From JAPXSY01 sp034003585 (GTDB taxonomy: Bacteria > Verrucomicrobiota > Kiritimatiellia > RFP12 > UBA1067), in contig JAVEYH010000035.1 of NCBI GenBank assembly GCA_034003585.1, forward strand, positions 1 through 28,890: a stretch of DNA of 28,890 nucleotides, read 5' to 3'. The notes below the pieces were generated by a model, which saw only the letters and a list, made by a program, of their open reading frames with translations, ran no database searches and was not told where the DNA came from. Position 1 is the first letter of the stretch; each line of letters opens with the position of its first letter. Positions 23,678 through 28,890 of the stretch are shown one piece after another. The position numbers and the translations under genes are program-made.

Positions 23678-25041
23678 GGGCGGACCCCGCTCGCCGGGGC
23701 GGAGGCGCCGCCCAATCCCGGCGCGGCGGCCGGCGCGACACCGAAGACCCGGTCGGTGAAGGCGAGATAATTTTGCCAGTCGTAGGCGTCGATGCCGTGT
23801 TTGCCCGGGCGGAGATGATAAGCCAGCCGCGGACCGATCGCGGGTTCTTTTTCGGCGGGCCACGTCTCGGCGGGCAGGCCGGGATGGCCGAGGAAGCGCC
23901 AGACCGGCTCGGCGGCCTTCACGCTCAGAAATTCGCCGCGCGGATCAAACCAGGCGCCCGGAAAACTGGAGACGTAGAGCGCGCGCGGGGCCACGCAGGC
24001 GAGCAGCATGTGCTGGTCAAACGGCAAGGCCGCCTCGTTGTCGCTGTACTGCCGGAAGTTGCGGCAGAACCAGTGGGGGAATTTCTGGTTCTGAAGCGCG
24101 ACGTTCTCGCCGTAGTCGCGTTTGGCGAGCGGCACGCCGCCGCCGCCGGTCTGATTGGGGATCACCGCGGCAAAGCGCTCATCCGCCGCACCCGCGAGCA
24201 AAGCGGCCTTGCCGAGCCGCGAACAGCCGATGACCGCCACGCGGGAGGCGTCAATGGCCGTCTCCCGCTCCAACAGGTCCATGCCGCGCATCAGGGCCCA
24301 GGCCCAGGCGGCCAGAGCGGTGGTGTTCTCGCCCGCCTCGGGGGGTTGCGGCGGAAAGAGGGCGAAGACCCCGTTCGTGTAAAGGAGCGGATGATCGGGG
24401 GCCACATCACCGTAACAGGCCGTGGCCAGCGCATACCCGCGCGCCACGAGGGTTTCAAACGGCCACGTCTGCGTTTGCCCCGGCCGGGCGCTCAATCCGC
24501 GGCTTTGGGCCGAGGCGCGGTGGCGGGTGATGAAATGGTCGGCATTGTCGCGCAACCACCCTTCGCACACACGGATGGCCGGATCGTCCTCCAGCTCCTG
24601 ATTGCCGTAGAAGTTGAGTCCGATGAAAGCCGGTACCGGCGCGGGCGCGTTGCGGGGGATCCAGAGGATCCAGTCGATTTTCGGCCCGTTGCGATCCTCC
24701 CCGAACCGCATGCGGATCTGTTTCCGCACGGCCCGGCCGCCGCAGGCGTCGGCACGCTCCAGCAGCTCAAGCCGCATCGTCGCGGGCCGCGGCGGCAAGA
24801 CACCGTACATCTGACCCGCAAACAGCGCGAGGATCTCCCGGCGCCGCGCGGGCCATTGTTCGCGGGCCGTCAGCCGGGTCCCGTCCGCGAAGGTCAGCGG
24901 ATCCGGCAGCGTGTAGGGCGCGACCCGCGCCTCATCGGTGTTCGGCGGCCGGGCGAACAGCGCGGCGGCCGCCAGCGCCAGCAGGCACGCCGGCCCGGGC
25001 ACGCCGCGTGACACGCGTCGGCATGCCGGTGCGCAGCTCAT
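23674..25041 (-). CDS. Carbohydrate esterase family 15 (4-O-methyl-glucuronoyl methylesterase)
   Basis: 455 residues from ATG 25041, which overlaps the upstream hydrolase stop by 4 nt (ATGA). A signal sequence (GVPGPACLLALAAAALFA) is present. CE15 signatures are IGLNFYGNQ, the nucleophile elbow with S274 in VIGCSRLGKAALLAGA, IPNQTGGGGVPLAKRDYGEN, FPHWFCRNFRQY, LPFDQHMLLACVAPRALYV, a WFDPRGEFLS segment, AEPVWRFLG, and H415 in GKHGIDAYDW. CE15 enzymes cleave the ester between lignin alcohols and glucuronic acid on glucuronoxylan, so this implies plant-cell-wall or similar glucuronoyl-ester substrates. It probably acts with the alpha/beta hydrolase encoded just upstream and perhaps the GH2/SGNH pair. 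The acidic member of the triad is not assigned with certainty. Confidence 0.88.
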   Translation of the reverse strand: MSCAPACRRVSRGVPGPACLLALAAAALFARPPNTDEARVAPYTLPDPLTFADGTRLTAREQWPARRREILALFAGQMYGVLPPRPATMRLELLERADACGGRAVRKQIRMRFGEDRNGPKIDWILWIPRNAPAPVPAFIGLNFYGNQELEDDPAIRVCEGWLRDNADHFITRHRASAQSRGLSARPGQTQTWPFETLVARGYALATACYGDVAPDHPLLYTNGVFALFPPQPPEAGENTTALAAWAWALMRGMDLLERETAIDASRVAVIGCSRLGKAALLAGAADERFAAVIPNQTGGGGVPLAKRDYGENVALQNQKFPHWFCRNFRQYSDNEAALPFDQHMLLACVAPRALYVSSFPGAWFDPRGEFLSVKAAEPVWRFLGHPGLPAETWPAEKEPAIGPRLAYHLRPGKHGIDAYDWQNYLAFTDRVFGVAPAAAPGLGGASAPASGVRP

Positions 25042-25865
25042 TTGCGGCATCCGCCGGCCGCGCGGGCCGCATAGGCCTTGATCAGCCCGGCCACCGGCGC
25101 GGGGTCGTCCAGCCCGTGCGGATGATGGCCCACACCGGGCTTGTGGAAGACCGTGACCGAGCCGCCGAGCGCCTTGTAACGCTGCTCGATGACTGCGGTG
25201 TTGTCCGCCACCGGCACCACGGTATCCGCATCGCCCACCACATGGATCAGCGGGATACCGGCCTTGGCCAGAGGTTCGAGACTGTCGACCGGGTTACCTT
25301 GGAAGGCCAGGGCCTCCGCGTCATCCTTGAACCCGTAGAGACGCTTGACCTCCTCCCAGCCTTTGGCCGACTTCTGCCCGGGCCAGCTCTTGAAATCGCA
25401 CACCGGCGCATCCCCGTAGATGCAGGTGACGCGTTCGGGATTGCGCGCCGCGAACCGGTAGACGTAAAGACCGCCCCGGCTGACGCCGAGCAGCGCGCCG
25501 CGGGGACTCAGTCCTTTGGCGACGATGTGCCTGTAGAAGGCGTCCATCTGATCCAATGCCGCGGGCGCGCCATAGGTGTTGCCGACATCCATGTGGATGT
25601 AGTGGAATCCGTCTTTCACCAGCGGCACGACCCCGGTGCGCGTGTCGAACGCGGTCGGGAAAATCATGCACCAGACCCAGGGGTTTCCGGGCCGCGGCGT
25701 CGGCGGCACGGACACCCAGCAAGGCCGCCCTTCGAGCGTGAAGTGGTGACGCGTGAACCCGTGCCACGCGTCCGTCTTGGAGGGCTGCCAGTCGATCGGC
25801 CCCGCGGCGGTGGCGGCAACGGTTGTGAGACACACTGCGGCAAGCGACAACAGATTCGTTCTCAT
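25038..25865 (-). CDS. Secreted alpha/beta hydrolase (esterase/peptidase S9-like)
   Basis: 275 residues. The signal peptide MRTNLLSLAAVCLTTVAATAAG is followed by an alpha/beta hydrolase fold. The triad is visible: nucleophile S129 in LLGVSRGGLYVYRFAARNPE, acid D214 (or D212) in HVVGDADTVVPVADN, and H247 in GVGHHPHGLDDP. The DTRTGVVPLVKDGFHYIHMD part supplies the oxyanion strand. It is likely a carboxylesterase acting on an acylated sugar or similar small ester. It is the first gene of the coupled operon with CE15, radical SAM and menG. The next 180 nt upstream contain no gene; a promoter there is not obvious. No closer subfamily is assigned. Confidence 0.82.
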   Translation of the reverse strand: MRTNLLSLAAVCLTTVAATAAGPIDWQPSKTDAWHGFTRHHFTLEGRPCWVSVPPTPRPGNPWVWCMIFPTAFDTRTGVVPLVKDGFHYIHMDVGNTYGAPAALDQMDAFYRHIVAKGLSPRGALLGVSRGGLYVYRFAARNPERVTCIYGDAPVCDFKSWPGQKSAKGWEEVKRLYGFKDDAEALAFQGNPVDSLEPLAKAGIPLIHVVGDADTVVPVADNTAVIEQRYKALGGSVTVFHKPGVGHHPHGLDDPAPVAGLIKAYAARAAGGCRK

Positions 25866-26045
25866 GCCGTAAAATACCCGATTCTCCGGACGGATGTCAA
25901 TGAACCCGCGTTCAGCGGGTTGGCCGCATTCCCGTTTTCTTGGCTTGCGGGGCCAGACAGGACGTTTTCCGCGAAATTGCCGCGGACGCCTCCCTCGGAG
26001 GAGAGGCGTCCCGGCCCTGGAAGTGACCCGCCGGCGCCAGAGGGA

Positions 26046-28727
26046 TTACCGCATGAAGAAGAAGGTGCCGGGGGGATTCTGGAGCAGATACCCCTGTTCG
26101 TCCAGGCGCACGGTGCAGCCGCGGTTGGAGATCGAGGCGATCTGCTGCGGCGTGAGGGCCGCGGCATCCGTACCGAAACGCAGGGTGCCGGAACGCAGCT
26201 TGCCGTTGACGGTCAGCGTGCCGGTCCATGTTTTCCCGCGGCTGTCCGCGAAGGAGAGCTCGGCCGTGCCGTCACCCGCCTCGATCACGCTGTCCGCGAG
26301 GATCTCGAGCGTGCCGAGCGCGTTGCGGGCCGTGCCGGGATCCAGCGTGGCCCCGCTCAGCACCAGTGCGTTGGTGCCGCCCGTGAACACGCCGTCCGCG
26401 CCGAGGCGCAGGCCTCCGCCGATGACCGACACATCGCCGAAGTAATCCTGCCGCCCGGTCAGTTCCAGCGTCCCCCCGCCGCTCTTGATCAGCGACGAGA
26501 TGCCGTATCCGTAGATCCGGCCGGTCAGGCGCGCATCGACCGCGGCCGAGCCGTTTTGCACGCGGATCTCGCGGCGCGAGCCGTTCTGGAGCGAGATCTG
26601 GTTCATCAGGATCAGCGTCGCGTCCGCGTGGGGCGAGCTGAGGATCAGGGGTTTGCCGGAAGGGATGAAGCCGCCGGCTCCCCACCAGAGCACGGACGCC
26701 GCGTTGTTGTTCATGATCACGGTGCGGTCCGCGCCGTGGGCGCTGAAGCCGCCGCCGGAAGAGAAGTAGATCTGCCCGGCGGAAGAGCCGTAATACCGGG
26801 TGAAATCACCCGCGGCCGAGGTGTTCAGGTCGGCGCCGATCTCCAGCACGCCGTTGCCGAACACATAGATGTTGCCCTCGGCATAGGTCCGCGCCTTGGT
26901 AAGCCGCGTGACGCCCTCGCAGATCACGAGGTTGCCCAGCACCGACTCGGAGATCTCCGTCAGCCCGGGGCCGGCGGAAACCAGCGTCAGGCTGCTGCCG
27001 TTCGTGACGGCCCACGAGAGCTTGGCTGTGCCGTAGTTGTGCAGGTAGGTCGAACCCTGTGCCCCATGCGCGCCGCCGCGGATCGCCGCGGGATAGGCGC
27101 CGTTGACCATCACGCCGCGCCCGACTGCCGTGTTGTCGGTCTGGAGCGCGAAGCCCCCGAGATCCAGCGTCACGGCCTGGGCCGACGCATCGATGTCCAG
27201 CGTCGAGAAGTTGAGGTCGGCGGTGCGCGTCAGATCCGAGGCGAGGGAAACGTGATCGGTTTTGCCCGCGTTGTCCGCCGTCAGCGCGAGGGTGCCGGTG
27301 TGGCGCGTGAAGGCGAACCCGCCGTCCTGCGCGGCGAACCCCACGCGGCCGTCGGGGTCGCGGACCAGAAGGGTGGCGCGCGTCCCGTCTTTGCCCAGGA
27401 TCATCCCGTTGACCGCGCGCAGCGACCCGCTGTCCGGCGCAGCCGCGTTGGTCAGGCACACCGCGGCGTTCGCGCTGCGCTCCAGGCGGAGGAAGCCGTA
27501 ATCGTACGGCGCGAGAATCTCGCCCAGCGCCACGGTCGTGCCGTCACCGCCGTTCGCATCCGCTTTCAGCACGTTCAGGGAGTTGTTGTTGATCAGGTTG
27601 GTGCCGAAAAGCTGCCAGGTGGTGTTGCCCGCGCCCGCCTTGCCCACGATCTCCAGCGTGCCGTCCGCATAAGAGAAGTTCCGCCCTGCCAGAAAGAGGC
27701 GGTTGCTGCCCGCTCCCGTCACGTCGTCGCGATAGTCCGCGATCAGCCGGCCGCCCTCGAGATCGATGTGATAGGTGTTGTTGGTGTACCCGGTGAACGT
27801 GTTGTTCCCGGTCAGGCGCCAGGTTCCGGAGTCGATCTTCCGGAGCAGCGTGTAGGAGGTGGCGTTGGCGTTCTTCAGCCCCCGGGTGATCAGCCCCTCG
27901 CCCGCCGAGACTCCGCCCAAAGCAAGGCGGGTGCGGTTAAGGGCAGCGATCGCCACGTTTCCGGTGAGGCTCAGTGCGCCGCAGGCGCTGTCATTTATAA
28001 TCCCCACGCTCACATGCGTGAGGGAAAAATCGCGGTTTGACGCCGCATCCCGGTTACCGAGGTAAATGATGTAGATGTTGTTCGGGTTGATCGACGTGCC
28101 GGCCCCGAGCGCGCACGGGACGCCTTTGTCCGCGATGGAGGTGAAATAGAAGCGGCCCCCGTCGCCGCCGACACTGCCGGTGAAGCTGTTGGCGTCGTTG
28201 CGGAAAACGGAGATCGGCTGATACCCGGCGACATAGGCATTGTAGTAGGGGCCGGTGCCGGTCAGCAGGGCGTCGAGAACCAGCACGCTGGTCCCGGCGA
28301 TGTTCCGCGCACCGGTCAGCTTCATCTCCAGCCCCTGCCGGAAATGGGTGATGGCGTACTGGTTCGTTGGCAGGAACAGGTGCCGGGTGCCGGAGGGGAA
28401 TCCGGGCACGTTCGCCTGCAGCGTGACCGCATTCGTCCCCTGAATCACCAGCAGCCTGGAGCCGTTGAGCGCGTCGGCGAAATTGAGGCCGTTGGTGGCG
28501 GTATAGTCCTCCGTGAGGGTCAGCGCGGCATGTGAGGTGATCGTGGTGAAGTCGCCGTTCACGCTTCCCGAGGTCCAGTTGGCCGGATCATTGATGTCCG
28601 TGGCGGCCGGGTCGCCGCCCGCCGTGCCCGCGCCGGTCCAGGCGCACCACCCCATGCCTGCCCAGCCGAACCCGCATAACAGCATCGCACAGACCCGCAC
28701 GCACTGGACACGAGAATTTCTCAACAT
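26046..28727 (-). CDS. Large secreted surface protein with autotransporter-associated beta-strand repeats
   Basis: 893 residues from ATG 28727, with GAGGAG about 7 nt upstream; the frame to 28751 adds nothing useful. The N-terminal export signal (VRVCAMLLCGFGWAGMGWCAW) is followed by WTGAGTAGGDPAATDINDPA and a long parallel-beta-helix-like passenger rich in Gly, Asn, Thr and Ser. PATR-type (autotransporter-associated) repeats are visible as KIDSGTWRLTGNNTFTGYTN, IKSGGGTLELTGRQDYFGD and the following GGGLRLGADGVFTGGTNALV. There is no C-terminal beta-barrel; it ends LDEQGYLLQNPPGTFFFMR, a type of ending I associate with paralogous Kiritimatiellae/Verrucomicrobia surface proteins. A role in surface display or glycan contact is inference. 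Such proteins usually occur in large families. Confidence 0.8.
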   Translation of the reverse strand: MLRNSRVQCVRVCAMLLCGFGWAGMGWCAWTGAGTAGGDPAATDINDPANWTSGSVNGDFTTITSHAALTLTEDYTATNGLNFADALNGSRLLVIQGTNAVTLQANVPGFPSGTRHLFLPTNQYAITHFRQGLEMKLTGARNIAGTSVLVLDALLTGTGPYYNAYVAGYQPISVFRNDANSFTGSVGGDGGRFYFTSIADKGVPCALGAGTSINPNNIYIIYLGNRDAASNRDFSLTHVSVGIINDSACGALSLTGNVAIAALNRTRLALGGVSAGEGLITRGLKNANATSYTLLRKIDSGTWRLTGNNTFTGYTNNTYHIDLEGGRLIADYRDDVTGAGSNRLFLAGRNFSYADGTLEIVGKAGAGNTTWQLFGTNLINNNSLNVLKADANGGDGTTVALGEILAPYDYGFLRLERSANAAVCLTNAAAPDSGSLRAVNGMILGKDGTRATLLVRDPDGRVGFAAQDGGFAFTRHTGTLALTADNAGKTDHVSLASDLTRTADLNFSTLDIDASAQAVTLDLGGFALQTDNTAVGRGVMVNGAYPAAIRGGAHGAQGSTYLHNYGTAKLSWAVTNGSSLTLVSAGPGLTEISESVLGNLVICEGVTRLTKARTYAEGNIYVFGNGVLEIGADLNTSAAGDFTRYYGSSAGQIYFSSGGGFSAHGADRTVIMNNNAASVLWWGAGGFIPSGKPLILSSPHADATLILMNQISLQNGSRREIRVQNGSAAVDARLTGRIYGYGISSLIKSGGGTLELTGRQDYFGDVSVIGGGLRLGADGVFTGGTNALVLSGATLDPGTARNALGTLEILADSVIEAGDGTAELSFADSRGKTWTGTLTVNGKLRSGTLRFGTDAAALTPQQIASISNRGCTVRLDEQGYLLQNPPGTFFFMR

Positions 28728-28789
28728 GGCTTTTCTCCTCTTGTCATGCACAGGAAACGATTAAAATCTATCCAACCGTAATCGGAGAT

Positions 28790-28819
28790 ATCATGCCGGG
28801 AAAAGCCGTTGTCTGTCAA
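28790..28819 (-). promoter_or_regulatory. Candidate promoter of the surface-protein gene
   Basis: On the minus strand a perfect TTGACA (28819-28814) is followed by 18 nt and CATGAT (28795-28790; 4/6), leaving a leader of roughly 55 nt before ATG 28727. Confidence 0.45.
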
Positions 28820-28839
28820 TGGGGCATTTCGGGTGTTTC

Positions 28840-28876
28840 GGGTGCGGTTCCGTTTTGCGGGAACGGAATCGCACCC
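28840..28876. other. Long hairpin at the right edge
   Basis: GGGTGCGGTTCCGTT (28840-28854) and AACGGAATCGCACCC (28862-28876) pair at 14 of 15 positions around a 7-nt loop. No U-tract follows on either strand. It may end a transcript coming from beyond the window or belong to the GATTCC-type dispersed repeats. Confidence 0.5.
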
Positions 28877-28890
28877 AAGAGGGAATGAGG

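Noticed and set aside
25008..28040. 1010-residue plus-strand open frame
   Set aside because: Antisense to the surface-protein and esterase genes; Arg/Gly/Gln/His-rich shadow with no recognisable fold.
26046..28727. Calling the surface protein a classical type V autotransporter
   Set aside because: It has passenger-type repeats but no C-terminal beta-barrel translocator; the protein ends with a short conserved-looking tail instead.

Overview
The window is high-GC bacterial DNA with tightly packed genes, many 4-bp start/stop overlaps, the standard code and GTG starts. The gene mix points to the PVC superphylum, most likely a Kiritimatiellae-like (Kiritimatiellota) or other Verrucomicrobia-related anaerobe. 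It includes a large autotransporter-repeat surface protein, a CE15 glucuronoyl esterase, a GH2 enzyme, an SGNH esterase, a DUF4266 lipoprotein, TlpA-like secreted proteins and an HgcA-like remnant. This assignment is inference from gene content; no rRNA or other decisive marker is present, although gyrB (18547-21030) would allow placement.

Layout. 1-3377: the end of an unidentified open frame, then a promoter with an operator-like dyad and a plus-strand cluster of an ArsP/UPF0718-type permease, a CPKC mini-thioredoxin, a membrane-anchored thioredoxin and a CcdA-type thiol transporter. This looks like a redox-coupled metalloid or thiol-reactive efflux module. 3651-5897: a secreted thioredoxin-domain protein with a PPC-like and beta-rich C-terminal region. 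5807-10632 (minus): an OmpR-type response regulator and histidine kinase, followed by a GT2 polyprenyl-phosphate glycosyltransferase and an ArnT/PMT-like membrane glycosyltransferase, resembling an envelope-modification set under two-component control. 11010-13029 (plus): a strong sigma-54 promoter match with an upstream perfect palindrome, a DUF4266 lipoprotein, and a protein joining a TlpA thioredoxin domain to a predicted outer-membrane beta barrel. 13126-15022 (plus): promoter and operator, arsR with a CVC metalloid-binding motif, a short Cys-rich frame that looks like an internally deleted HgcA (mercury-methylation corrinoid protein), and an ACR3 arsenite exporter.

15026-18503 (minus): GH2 enzyme and SGNH hydrolase in one operon, with an unrecognised short frame and a strong hairpin downstream. 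18547-21030 (minus): gyrB. 21031-21498: no gene; a composite of hairpins, a CTCGTY hexamer array and GATTCC-type repeats. 21499-25865 (minus): a four-gene translationally coupled operon of alpha/beta hydrolase, CE15 esterase, B12-binding radical SAM protein and MenG/UbiE methyltransferase. 26046-28727 (minus): a large autotransporter-associated-repeat surface protein with its own promoter.

Two themes stand out. The first is metalloid handling: the permease/thioredoxin/CcdA cluster and the arsR/ACR3 cluster are about 10 kb apart but carry dyads of identical 6-N8-6 geometry at their promoters, so one ArsR may control both. An apparent hgcA relic inside the arsR-ACR3 operon suggests that a mercury-methylation gene once sat under ArsR control here. 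The second is thiol redox chemistry outside the cytoplasm: CcdA plus four thioredoxin-fold proteins, two of them joined to large exported domains.
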